DNA from: Pelagibacterium nitratireducens
Lineage (GTDB): Bacteria; Pseudomonadota; Alphaproteobacteria; Rhizobiales; Devosiaceae
Reading direction: 5' to 3'
DNA: 64,000 bases
Assembly (NCBI RefSeq): GCF_037044555.1
Contig: NZ_CP146275.1
Location: forward strand, 1,778,501-1,842,500
Below are positions 9,041 to 16,913 of this stretch, in pieces. The position numbers and the translations under genes are program-made. Position 1 is the first letter of the stretch. Each line of letters starts with the position of its first letter. A model generated the notes under the pieces. That model worked only from the letters and a program-made list of their open reading frames with translations. It was not told the origin of the DNA and did not search any database.

Positions 9041-10686
9041 CCATGGCGCAATGGGAGGGGGTATCGATCCGATATCCCTTCGCCACCGACGATGCGGTGG
9101 GGCCGGTCGATATCGATGTCGAGCAGGGAGAGCGCGTTCTTGTGCTCGGACCGTCGGGCTCGGGGAAATCTTCGCTCATGCTTGCGCTGACGGGGCTGAT
9201 TCCGAATGCCGTTCCGGCGATCGTTGCGGGGTGGATCAAACTGAATGGCGCCGACGTTGCCAGTCGCAGTGCGGCCCAATGGGCCGATACGGTGGCGCAA
9301 TATTTCCAGAACGCAGACGAAACACTGTGCGGCATGCGTGTGGGTGAGGAGATTGCCTTTGCGCTGGAGAACCAGGGAATGGATCCGGCAACGATCACCG
9401 CGCGAACTGCTGACGTTCTCGATCGGCTCGGTTTGCCGCAGGCGTGGCAGGGCCGGCGCAGTTCTACGCTGTCCGGCGGCGAGCGCCAGCTCGTCGCACT
9501 GGCTTCGGTGCTGGCGCAGGAGACACCGGTTCTGATCGCCGACGAGCCAACCTCGCATCTGAGCCCGGCGGCGACCGCCAAGGTGCATGGTCTGCTGTCG
9601 GAGCGGGAGACGTTTGACGCTGTGGTGGTCATCGACCATCGGCTCGACGGGTTGATCGACGCTATCGACCGCGTTGTGGTGCTTGGCGAGGACGGCGCAG
9701 TGCTGGCGGATATGCCGCCGGGGCCGCTGTTTCGGGAGCGCGGGCAGGACCTTGTGCAAGCCGGTATCTGGCGGCCCGGCTTTTCGGCGCTCGATGACAT
9801 GCTCGGCGCGATCGGGCTTGCCGCCGAGCAGGCCCCGCTGTCCTTTGCGGATGTGCTGGCACCATTCGATCCAGGTGTCGGCGATGATGCGGCCGTAGCG
9901 GCGGCCGGTGTCGTTGCGCAGCGATACATAGAGCAGCGCATCAGCGTTCCCTCGGCGGGCGGCAAGGTTGTTGCGTCCCTCAGGCAGGCCGATTGCGCCC
10001 CGCCAATGGGGCGCGCTGTTCTCAAGGACATAGATCTCGACATCCGAGAGGGGGAGATTGTGGGGCTGATCGGACCCAATGGGGCGGGCAAGACGACACT
10101 GGCGGCGAGCCTGGCCGGCGTGCTGCGGTTGCGCGCGGGGCATCGGGAGGGGCCAATGGCAGGCATCGCCTTCCAGAACCCGGAGGCCCAGCTTGTGGCG
10201 GCGAGCGTGCGGGAGGAAATTCTGGGGGCGATGGACGGGGGCGGGGATTGCCAGGCTGTGCTTGAGCAATGGGGGCTTGCCGGGTTTGCAGAGCGGCATC
10301 CGTTCGAGCTCTCGTTCGGACAGAAGCGCCGGCTGGCGCTGGCGAGCCTGGATGCAGGTGGGCGTTGGCCGTTCGTGGTCTTCGATGAACCGTTTTCGGG
10401 ACTGGACGCTGCGGGGGCGGCGATGGTTGCAGAGCATCTTCTTGCGCTGAAGGAAAAGGGGAAGGGCGTGGTGCTCGTCACGCACGACATGGACATGGCG
10501 GTGAAGCTGTGTGACCGGATCGCGGTGATCGCCGATGGCGGGATACTGGCCGAAGGCAAGCCCCTGGACATTCTGGGCGATGCCGCCGTGACGGAGGCGG
10601 CGGGGCTTGCGCGGCCGACTTTTGCGCCGGTGCTCGACTGGCTGGAGCGGGTGGGATTGGCGGCGCGGATGCGGGCGGCGGGGTGA
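9037..10686 (+). CDS. ykoD: ECF transporter ATPase with two fused nucleotide-binding domains (YkoD-like)
   Basis: A 549-residue ABC ATPase that energises the ECF transporter. Two complete nucleotide-binding domains are fused. The first has Walker A GPSGSGKSS (about residue 41), signature LSGGERQ and Walker B VLIADEP. The second has Walker A GPNGAGKTT (about 345), signature LSFGQKRR and Walker B FVVFDEPFSGLD. This replaces the separate EcfA/EcfA' pair of other systems. It overlaps ykoE by four bases, and ykoC follows six bases after its stop. Confidence 0.92.
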   Translation: MTMAQWEGVSIRYPFATDDAVGPVDIDVEQGERVLVLGPSGSGKSSLMLALTGLIPNAVPAIVAGWIKLNGADVASRSAAQWADTVAQYFQNADETLCGMRVGEEIAFALENQGMDPATITARTADVLDRLGLPQAWQGRRSSTLSGGERQLVALASVLAQETPVLIADEPTSHLSPAATAKVHGLLSERETFDAVVVIDHRLDGLIDAIDRVVVLGEDGAVLADMPPGPLFRERGQDLVQAGIWRPGFSALDDMLGAIGLAAEQAPLSFADVLAPFDPGVGDDAAVAAAGVVAQRYIEQRISVPSAGGKVVASLRQADCAPPMGRAVLKDIDLDIREGEIVGLIGPNGAGKTTLAASLAGVLRLRAGHREGPMAGIAFQNPEAQLVAASVREEILGAMDGGGDCQAVLEQWGLAGFAERHPFELSFGQKRRLALASLDAGGRWPFVVFDEPFSGLDAAGAAMVAEHLLALKEKGKGVVLVTHDMDMAVKLCDRIAVIADGGILAEGKPLDILGDAAVTEAAGLARPTFAPVLDWLERVGLAARMRAAG

Positions 10687-10692
10687 GGCGGG

Positions 10693-11460
10693 ATGGCTGT
10701 GCTGAATGAGAGGTTTTCGGGCGCACCGCTCGGACGGCTCAATCCGCTGACGGTGTTCGCCGTCTGCCTGGTGTTTTTCGTCGGGGTGGCGTCGTCGTTC
10801 GATCCGCTGTTCCAGGTGTCAGTGATTGGCGTTGTCGTGTTGGTGCTTGTCGGTATTCAGCGGGTACCCGTCCTGCTTCTTTTGGCGTTGATGGTGCCGT
10901 TCATTCTGTTCGGCATGGGATTTGTCACGACCAATCTGCTGTTTCGCCAGGATAGTGATTTTGCCATGCATATCGTGGGCGGGGATAATGGCGGTGCGGC
11001 CCTCTCGGCAGGGCTGACCTTGAGCCTGCGGGCATTGGCGATCGGGACGATTTCGATCCTGTTTGCGCTCAGCGTCGATCCGGGGGCGTTCGTGCGGGCG
11101 CTGATCGCGTATCTGAAATTTCCTGTGCGGCTTGGTTATGCGCTGTTCGTGGCGATGCAACTGGTTCCCGATCTTTTGGCCGAGGCGGCTCAGATGCGTA
11201 TGGCGCGGGCAATGCGGGCCGGTAGGCCCATACGGCGTATTTCTGGGCCATGCGAGATGGCGGCGCTGGCCGTGCCGTTGCTGGCCTTCGCGGTGCGGCG
11301 GGCCGGACGGTCGGCGATTGCCATGGAGGCGCGGGGGTTCGGGGGGACGCGGGCACGCACTATGGTGGGCGTGCCGGGGTTTTCTTGGGCCGACCCGGCG
11401 TTCCTGATCGCCGGATCGGGTGTTCTTGTGGCGTTGCGGCTCGTTCAGCCCTCGGCTTGA
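10693..11460 (+). CDS. ykoC: ECF transporter transmembrane subunit EcfT (YkoC-like)
   Basis: A 255-residue membrane coupling protein with clustered N-terminal helices (LTVFAVCLVFFVGVASSF, VIGVVVLVLVGIQ, VLLLLALMVPFILFGMGFV). It carries the coupling helices of EcfT near ARAMRAGRP and AMEARGFGGTRARTM; these ARG/EARGF motifs contact the ATPases. Last gene of the TPP-riboswitch operon. Its 3' end overlaps the 3' end of the convergent Spy-like gene by 16 bases, with no visible terminator between them. Confidence 0.9.
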   Translation: MAVLNERFSGAPLGRLNPLTVFAVCLVFFVGVASSFDPLFQVSVIGVVVLVLVGIQRVPVLLLLALMVPFILFGMGFVTTNLLFRQDSDFAMHIVGGDNGGAALSAGLTLSLRALAIGTISILFALSVDPGAFVRALIAYLKFPVRLGYALFVAMQLVPDLLAEAAQMRMARAMRAGRPIRRISGPCEMAALAVPLLAFAVRRAGRSAIAMEARGFGGTRARTMVGVPGFSWADPAFLIAGSGVLVALRLVQPSA

Positions 11461-12053
11461 GGGGTTTCGGGAGCCGCATCGGTTGCAGGAGCAGAGGGCG
11501 TGACCCGCGGATCGCCCCGACGCTGCGGCGTCAGTTTTTCGAGCTGGGTCTGGTCAAGGCTTCCGACAAAGGTCTCGAAGGTCGGTTGGAGCGTTTCGAG
11601 GGCTTCGGCGCGGGCGGTGGTCATGGCAACCATGCCGGCGAAACGGGCGACCAGATCGGGCTGGGCGGCGTCGTCTTCGGCGACTGGAGCGATTTCGTCG
11701 CGGGCGGCCTGAACGTCGTCATAGGCGCCAAGGGCTGCGGCACGGAGATCTTCGAGCAGTGCCTTCTGGTCATCTGTCAAATCGAGCAGATGGGTGAGCC
11801 GGACGACGGCGATATCGATCGCTTCGGCGCCACGGTCAGACAGGAACATTTCTCCAAGACCGCCGCCCTGACGGAAATGGCCCATCGGGTTGTCGCCGCC
11901 AGGGCGGAAGCTGCGTGCACCATCACCGTGAATTTGATGAACGCCGGTGTCGCGGGCGCCGCCGAAGGGTTGAGCGATGGCCGGAGCAAGCGTTGCGGCT
12001 CCGATCGAGGCGGCAGCGATGGTTATGATCGCGGTCCGTTTCAGATTTTTCAT
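11445..12053 (-). CDS. Spy/CpxP-like periplasmic LTXXQ-type protein
   Basis: A 202-residue exported protein. The start is taken at the ATG at 12053 (MKNLKRTAIITIAAASIGAATLAPAIAQ), which has GGAGACGACAC in front and gives a clean signal peptide. A longer frame adds nine unlikely residues. The mature part has helical segments with LLDLTDDQKALLEDL and SLDQTQLEKLTPQ, matching the LTxxQ pattern of Spy/CpxP-like envelope-stress chaperones, and ends in a Pro/Ala-rich tail. Function as a periplasmic chaperone or metal-responsive protein is inferred from the family. Confidence 0.8.
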   Translation of the reverse strand: MKNLKRTAIITIAAASIGAATLAPAIAQPFGGARDTGVHQIHGDGARSFRPGGDNPMGHFRQGGGLGEMFLSDRGAEAIDIAVVRLTHLLDLTDDQKALLEDLRAAALGAYDDVQAARDEIAPVAEDDAAQPDLVARFAGMVAMTTARAEALETLQPTFETFVGSLDQTQLEKLTPQRRGDPRVTPSAPATDAAPETPQAEG

Positions 12054-12167
12054 GTGTCGTCTCCTTTGCATGGGCGGCACAGCTTTTGCGCCGGTGGGAG
12101 GAGACTAGGGGATGCAAACTCACGGCAGGCTGTCCGGCAGATGAAATGTTGGACAGGATGGTAAGGC

Positions 12168-12197
12168 AAAAAAAGGGCCGGGGATTACCCAGCCCTT
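12168..12197 (-). terminator. Rho-independent terminator of the M29 aminopeptidase gene
   Basis: Read on the minus strand: GGGCTGGG, a short loop, CCCGGCCC, then a run of seven T. It begins about 25 bases after the aminopeptidase stop codon. Confidence 0.88.
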
Positions 12198-12221
12198 CTC
12201 CATCTTTTTTCGCGCTTTGGA

Positions 12222-13475
12222 TCAGTTTGCCCATTCGCCCTTGCGGAAGACGGGGACGCGTTCGCCGTCCTGAGTGATGCCGTCAATGTCCATTTCGCCC
12301 GATCCGATCATCCAGTCGATGTGGATAAGGCTCGAGTTGCCGCCCTTTTCGGCGACTTCATCTTCGCTCAGCTTGTCGCCATCGACAAAGCACTCGGTGT
12401 AGCACTGGCCCATGGCAATGTGGCAGGCGGCGTTTTCGTCAAACAGCGTGTTGTAGAACAGAACGCCGGACTGGCTGATCGGAGAGGAGTGGGGCACCAG
12501 GGCCACTTCGCCCAGGCGGCGGCCGCCCTCGTCGGTATCGAGAACCTTGTTCCAGACGTTTTCGCCCTTGGTGGCCCGCACCTCGACGGCAACGCCATCC
12601 TTGAAGACCATTTCGATGTCTTCGATCACCGAACCGTTGTGCGAGAGCGGCTTGGTGGAGCGCACCACACCATCGACACGGCGGGCGTGGGGGGTGGTGA
12701 AGACCTCTTCGGTCGGAATGTTGGGATTGCAGGTGATGCCGTTCTTGGCGAGCGAGGCGCCGCCGGCCCATTCGTGATCGTCAGCGAGGCCGACGACGAG
12801 ATCGGTGCCGGGGGCCGTAAAGTGCAGATCGCGGAACTTCATTTTATTGAGCCAGTCGCGGCGGGCGTGGATTTCTGCATTGTGCTGTTTCCAGGCTTCG
12901 ACGGGATCGGCCTGATCGACGCGGGAGGCAGCGAAAATGGCATCGGCCAGCTTTGCGACAGCCTCGTCCTCACCAAGATCGGGGAAGACGAGCTTGGCCC
13001 ATTGCGGGTTTGGGTATGAAACAATGTTCCAGTTGATCTCAAAGCCCGTGATCTTCTTGATGGCGGGCTTGTAAGCCTTGGAATTGGCGCGGTTGGCGCG
13101 GGAGACCTTTTCGGGATCCTGTTCGGCCAGCATCATGGGGTTGTCGCCGGAAATGGCAAGGCGGGCCGTGTTGGAGCCAAAGGCCTTGGCCATGCCTTCA
13201 TAGAGCCAGCCGGCGGCGTGGTCGAAAGCGTCGTCATTGGCGTGCCTGTAGCGGGCCAGGGTGGCTTCCTCGTCCGAATAGAGCGTGGTCACGAGACCGG
13301 CGCCGGCCTTGTAGGCGTGCTCGGTGATCTTGCGAACGAGCGGCAGGGCCGAAAGCGGGGCGGTGATGAGCAGATCCTGACCGGCTTCGAGCCCGAGGCC
13401 GGTGTGAACGGCGACCTGGGCGAGCTTGTCGAGCTTTTCCTCGTTGACGGGAGCGTTTGAACGCGAGTCGGACAT
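12222..13475 (-). CDS. M29-family aminopeptidase
   Basis: A 417-residue cytoplasmic metallo-aminopeptidase of the AmpS/PepS (M29) family, which removes N-terminal residues from peptides using two metal ions. Length and sequence are typical: LDKLAQVAVHTGLGLEAGQDLLITAPLSALPLVR at the N-terminus, a central region with FTTPHARRVDGVVRSTKPL, then CHIAMGQCYTE and LIHIDWMIGSGEMDIDG near the C-terminus supplying metal ligands. Single gene, followed by its own terminator. Confidence 0.92.
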   Translation of the reverse strand: MSDSRSNAPVNEEKLDKLAQVAVHTGLGLEAGQDLLITAPLSALPLVRKITEHAYKAGAGLVTTLYSDEEATLARYRHANDDAFDHAAGWLYEGMAKAFGSNTARLAISGDNPMMLAEQDPEKVSRANRANSKAYKPAIKKITGFEINWNIVSYPNPQWAKLVFPDLGEDEAVAKLADAIFAASRVDQADPVEAWKQHNAEIHARRDWLNKMKFRDLHFTAPGTDLVVGLADDHEWAGGASLAKNGITCNPNIPTEEVFTTPHARRVDGVVRSTKPLSHNGSVIEDIEMVFKDGVAVEVRATKGENVWNKVLDTDEGGRRLGEVALVPHSSPISQSGVLFYNTLFDENAACHIAMGQCYTECFVDGDKLSEDEVAEKGGNSSLIHIDWMIGSGEMDIDGITQDGERVPVFRKGEWAN

Positions 13476-13565
13476 GATGGGTCTTCTTTGTTTTGGAAAT
13501 GACTCAGGTTGAACGCCAAAACTAGCGGTTTGACAGCGGTGGCGAAAGGGTGTTCTGGGCTGGCC

Positions 13566-14756
13566 ATGGACAAGCGTATTGCAATCATCGGGGGTGGACC
13601 CGCCGGACTGATGGCGGCCGAGGTGGTTTCGGGCGCCGGATATTTCGTGACCGTTTACGAGGGGATGCCGACCGTCGGGCGCAAACTGTTGATGGCGGGC
13701 AAGTCCGGGCTGAATCTAACCCATGCCGAGGCGATGGGGGATTTCTTTTCCCGGTTCGGGGCGGCGCGGGCGTTTTTGGAGCCTATCCTTGCAGCATTTG
13801 ACAACGCGGCGGTGCGCGAATGGGCGGCCGGGCTGGGCAGCGAGACGTTTGTGGGGTCGTCGGGGCGGGTGTTTCCCAGGGCGATGAAGGCTTCGCCGCT
13901 GCTGCGGGCGTGGCTCGAGCGGCTGGCAGAGCAGGGCGTTGCCATTCGGACGCGACATCGCTGGGCGGGGTTCGAGGGCGACACGCTGGTGTTTGAAACG
14001 CCTGAGGGCGAGGTGCGCGAGCCATTCGATGCCGTGGTGCTGGCGCTGGGCGGGGCGAGCTGGCCCCGGCTGGGGTCCGACGCAGCGTGGGTGCCCTGGC
14101 TGAAGGCGCGGGGCGTGGCGGTAGATCCCTTCCGTCCGGCCAATTGCGGGTTCGATGTCGACTGGAGCGAACACTTCGTCGAACGGTTCGCAGGCGCGCC
14201 GGTCAAGGCCGTGGCGGCGGGGCCGACCCGTGGGGAGTTCGTTATCTCCCGGACCGGTGTCGAGGGGTCGCTGGTCTATGGGCAATCGGCGGCGCTGCGC
14301 GATGGGCTGGAGGTGGGGCCGACGGCGTTGGTGCTCGATCTGGTGCCGGACCGGACCGCCGAGCGGCTCGAGCGCGATCTGGCGCGGCAGCCGGCCAAGG
14401 CGAGCTTTTCGAGCCGATTGCGCAAGGGGGCAGGGCTCGATGGGGTCAAGGCCGGGTTGGTGAGAGAGCTGACCGGCGAAGCGGTGCGCGGGGACAATGG
14501 TGCGCTGGCCGGGGCGATCAAGGCCCTGGCGGTGCCACTGGTGCGGCCGCGTCCGATCGCCGAGGCAATTTCGGTTGCCGGTGGTGTGGATTTGAACGCT
14601 GTCGATGAGGGGCTGATGCTGAAAAAGCTGCCGGGGGTGTTCGTGGCCGGGGAAATGCTCGACTGGGAAGCGCCGACCGGGGGATATCTGCTGACTGCGT
14701 GCCTGGCGACGGGCCGGGCGGCAGGGCAGGGCGTGCTCGATCATCTCAAAGCATAG
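13566..14756 (+). CDS. HI0933-family flavoprotein (TIGR03862-type NAD(P)/FAD oxidoreductase)
   Basis: A 396-residue FAD-binding protein. The N-terminus has the dinucleotide-binding motif IIGGGPAGLMAAEV, followed by the family signature VGRKLLMAGKSGLNLTHAE. The C-terminus closes the Rossmann domain with FVAGEMLDWEAPTGGYLLTACLATGRAAG. These match the HI0933/BaiN-like family and in particular the shorter TIGR03862 branch. The substrate is unknown. The ATG at 13566 is chosen because it places the GxGxxG motif at the usual distance from the N-terminus. The frame is open 19 codons further upstream. Confidence 0.88.
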   Translation: MDKRIAIIGGGPAGLMAAEVVSGAGYFVTVYEGMPTVGRKLLMAGKSGLNLTHAEAMGDFFSRFGAARAFLEPILAAFDNAAVREWAAGLGSETFVGSSGRVFPRAMKASPLLRAWLERLAEQGVAIRTRHRWAGFEGDTLVFETPEGEVREPFDAVVLALGGASWPRLGSDAAWVPWLKARGVAVDPFRPANCGFDVDWSEHFVERFAGAPVKAVAAGPTRGEFVISRTGVEGSLVYGQSAALRDGLEVGPTALVLDLVPDRTAERLERDLARQPAKASFSSRLRKGAGLDGVKAGLVRELTGEAVRGDNGALAGAIKALAVPLVRPRPIAEAISVAGGVDLNAVDEGLMLKKLPGVFVAGEMLDWEAPTGGYLLTACLATGRAAGQGVLDHLKA

Positions 14757-14771
14757 GACGTGCAAAACCAT

Positions 14772-15231
14772 CCGACGGCCATAAGCCTCGGTTTATATAA
14801 GCGGTGCCCGAAGGGGCGGTGAACGGCGAAGCAAGCTTCATTCGTAGTGTAGTTTGTGTGCGAAGCCAGCTTCGTCGTTCACACCCGGGGTTTTTGGCTT
14901 ATAGCGGCTCTCGGGCTGGGGTTTGTCGGGACGCCATCCTTGCAGATGGTTTCCACGGTGCCCCTCTCCCTTTCGGGAGTATGACGTGGATTTTACTCCT
15001 CGTCCGGCCATCCGTCCGCTTTGGGCCTCCGCTGGGGCGACCCCCATCGGACCCGGATCGACCTGTCGGATGGGATCGAAGTGCCCGGAGGCCGATGTGG
15101 TCCTAAGGCTCGGACCCATGCTCCCCCTTCTCCAATCCCGCCCTCACCGGAAGCTCGTTTGCAACCTCGCCCTGGTGCGGTCGTGAAGGGAGATTGCCAT
15201 GAGGGGCTGGGGGCGGGGATAAGATTTTTGG
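14772..15231 (+). repeat. 460-bp dispersed repeat, copy 1
   Basis: Aligns without gaps to 30797-31256 with about eleven mismatches counted by eye (about 97-98% identity). Near its start it carries an inverted repeat: GTGAACGGCGAAGC at 14819-14832 and GCTTCGTCGTTCAC at 14869-14882. Its single departure from perfect complementarity leaves a G-U pair in RNA. An outer ATAAGCC/GGCTTAT pair surrounds it. A 100-codon frame (14804-15106) exists in both copies, but its composition and lack of a ribosome-binding site argue against a gene. It fills most of the gap between the flavoprotein and VOC genes. Confidence 0.9.
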
Positions 15232-15334
15232 AGGCGAGACCGGGATGGCGTGTCACAATTGTGATCGGCCCGGGCTTGTGCCCTGCGTGATGGGTGGGAA
15301 CAATCCGGTCTATCTGATTGCAGGAGGGAAACAG

Positions 15335-15706
15335 ATGCAGTTGGGAGCATTTTCCATAAGTCTGGCGGTCAAGGACATAACCGCCTCGCGCGCGTTTTAC
15401 GAAAAGCTCGGGTTTGAGGTCTTTCACGGCGATGCCGAGCAGGGTTGGCTCATCATGAAGTCGCCAACTGCGGTGATCGGGCTGTTTCAGGGCATGTTCG
15501 AGAACAATATCCTGACATTCAATCCCGGATGGGACAGCGATGCGCAGCCGATCGGCGACTTTACCGACATACGGGACATCCAAAAGAAGCTGAAGGGCGC
15601 CGGTCTGCGCTTCGAGCAGGAGGTGGACGAGGCCGGCAGCGGGCCGGGCAGTTGCACATTGATGGATCCGGACGGCAACGCCATCCTGCTCGATCAGCAC
15701 GTATAA
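15335..15706 (+). CDS. VOC-family (glyoxalase/bleomycin-resistance fold) protein
   Basis: A 123-residue protein starting at an ATG preceded by AGGAGGGAAAC. It has one beta-alpha-beta-beta-beta unit pair typical of the vicinal oxygen chelate fold: FSISLAVKDITASRAFYEKLGFEVFHG at the N-terminus and SGPGSCTLMDPDGNAILLDQHV at the C-terminus. Members bind metal and act as dioxygenases, glyoxalases or antibiotic-binding proteins; the substrate cannot be read from the sequence. It sits immediately after copy 1 of the 460-bp repeat. Confidence 0.85.
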   Translation: MQLGAFSISLAVKDITASRAFYEKLGFEVFHGDAEQGWLIMKSPTAVIGLFQGMFENNILTFNPGWDSDAQPIGDFTDIRDIQKKLKGAGLRFEQEVDEAGSGPGSCTLMDPDGNAILLDQHV

Positions 15707-15786
15707 ACGATATTGGCATGGAACGGTTGAACTGGCGGGCAGGGCGCCTAAGTGCCGTGTTTTGGTATTGCGTGATGGAGGCAGCC

Positions 15787-16020
15787 ATGGCCCGTAAGCC
15801 CCAGCCGATCAATGGAAAGAACGCCGAGGAGGCCGAAGCGCGGCTGCGCGATCTCAAGCGGCGGTTCGGCCGCGTTTCCGGCCGCTACGGGCAGCGTGGC
15901 GGTCCCACTTCGGATAGCAGCGGGTCTCGGGGTGGATTTTCGCTCACCCCGGCCGAATGGGCGATAGCGGCAGGGCTGGTTGTGTTTCTGGCAATAGCGG
16001 GTGCCATGGCCTTTGGGTAA
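15787..16020 (+). CDS. Small membrane protein of unknown function
   Basis: A 77-residue protein starting at the ATG at 15787, with GGAGG just before it (the ATG at 15775 overlaps that ribosome-binding site). The N-terminal half is basic and charged (NAEEAEARLRDLKRRFGRVSGRYGQRGG). The C-terminus is a single hydrophobic helix (AEWAIAAGLVVFLAIAGAMAFG), suggesting a tail-anchored inner-membrane protein. I do not recognise a family. Confidence 0.6.
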   Translation: MARKPQPINGKNAEEAEARLRDLKRRFGRVSGRYGQRGGPTSDSSGSRGGFSLTPAEWAIAAGLVVFLAIAGAMAFG

Positions 16021-16172
16021 GCGATACAGGTCGGGGCCGGGTCCCCGAAAATCCTGCCTTGCGGCGACGGCTGCCCAGGCGCGAAAGTTGCCTGTGTTTT
16101 GACAATAATCATGACGTCGGGAAAAAATCGCATGCTAATTTAGGCAATGCCAAGGGGGCGAGGGGCGAAACA

Positions 16173-16853
16173 ATGATAGATGACGAAAAGGTCAGCATCG
16201 CTTTCGTTGACGATCATCCGATCTTGCTTGAAGGCATGAAGGCGCTTTTTCAGAACAAGGGGCAATTCAACGTCGTTGCGTCGGGTTCGTCAGCAAACGA
16301 TGCCCGAAATATTGTAGAGATGCATCACCCTCAAATCCTTTTCATGGATCTGAGCATGCCCGGCGACGTCTTTTCGGCCATGACGGAAATCGTCCGAAAA
16401 TCGGACTTCACAAAGATCGTTGTCTTCACAGCGTTTTCAAGCGTCGACTCGGCCATGCGGGCGCTCGAGGCCGGCGCGACCGGCTTTGTCCTGAAGGGCG
16501 CTACATTCGGCGAATTGTTCGAGGCCGTGAGTTCGGTGCTGCGGGGCGAGATGTATATCACCAAGCTTTATGCCAGCCAGGTTCTCAGCGGCCTGCGCAA
16601 CCGGACGCGGCAGGAAAGCGTGGATCGCGGGGTCGATCTGAGCGTGCGCGAGCGCCAGATCGTGGCCTATCTGCTCCAGGCGCGCACCAATCGGGAGATC
16701 GCCCGCAGTCTTTCCATCAGCGAAAAGACGGTCAAACGATACATGACCAATCTCATGCAGAAGCTCCACGCGCGCAACCGGGTCGAGGTGGCCATGCAGG
16801 CGCAAAAGCTCGCCCAGTTCAAGCCGGGACAGCAGGCGTATGCGCTGAGCTAG
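16173..16853 (+). CDS. NarL/LuxR-type response regulator
   Basis: A 226-residue two-component regulator. The receiver domain has the acidic pair in FVDDHPILLEGMKALF, phospho-acceptor Asp in LFMDLSMPG (about residue 58), conserved Thr/Ser in VVFTAFSS and Lys in FVLKGA. The C-terminal helix-turn-helix (about 155-215: LSVRERQIVAYLLQARTNREIARSLSISEKTVKRYMTNLMQKL) is of the GerE/LuxR class. The start with GAGGGG in front is preferred over the longer open frame from 15957. It converges with a NarX-type kinase, its likely partner. The pair lies just upstream of the RTX secretion locus, which it may control (inference). Confidence 0.92.
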   Translation: MIDDEKVSIAFVDDHPILLEGMKALFQNKGQFNVVASGSSANDARNIVEMHHPQILFMDLSMPGDVFSAMTEIVRKSDFTKIVVFTAFSSVDSAMRALEAGATGFVLKGATFGELFEAVSSVLRGEMYITKLYASQVLSGLRNRTRQESVDRGVDLSVRERQIVAYLLQARTNREIARSLSISEKTVKRYMTNLMQKLHARNRVEVAMQAQKLAQFKPGQQAYALS

Positions 16854-16867
16854 ATCGTTGTTTTGTC

Positions 16868-16912
16868 GCGCTTCCGAACCGGAAAAGTGGTTTCCACTTA
16901 TCCTGGAAGCGC
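16868..16912. terminator. Nested palindrome between convergent regulator and kinase genes
   Basis: Outer arms GCGCTTCC (16868-16875) and GGAAGCGC (16905-16912) enclose a second hairpin GGAAAAGTGG / CCACTTATCC. Similar palindromes are common as dispersed intergenic repeats in Hyphomicrobiales. Here it sits exactly between two convergent genes and probably serves as a bidirectional terminator. Confidence 0.6.
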
Positions 16913-16913
16913 T

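Noticed and set aside
14804..15106. 100-codon frame in the 460-bp repeat (also at 30829-31131)
   Set aside because: Conserved between copies only because the DNA is. No ribosome-binding site, odd composition, and open frames also exist in other phases and on the opposite strand.
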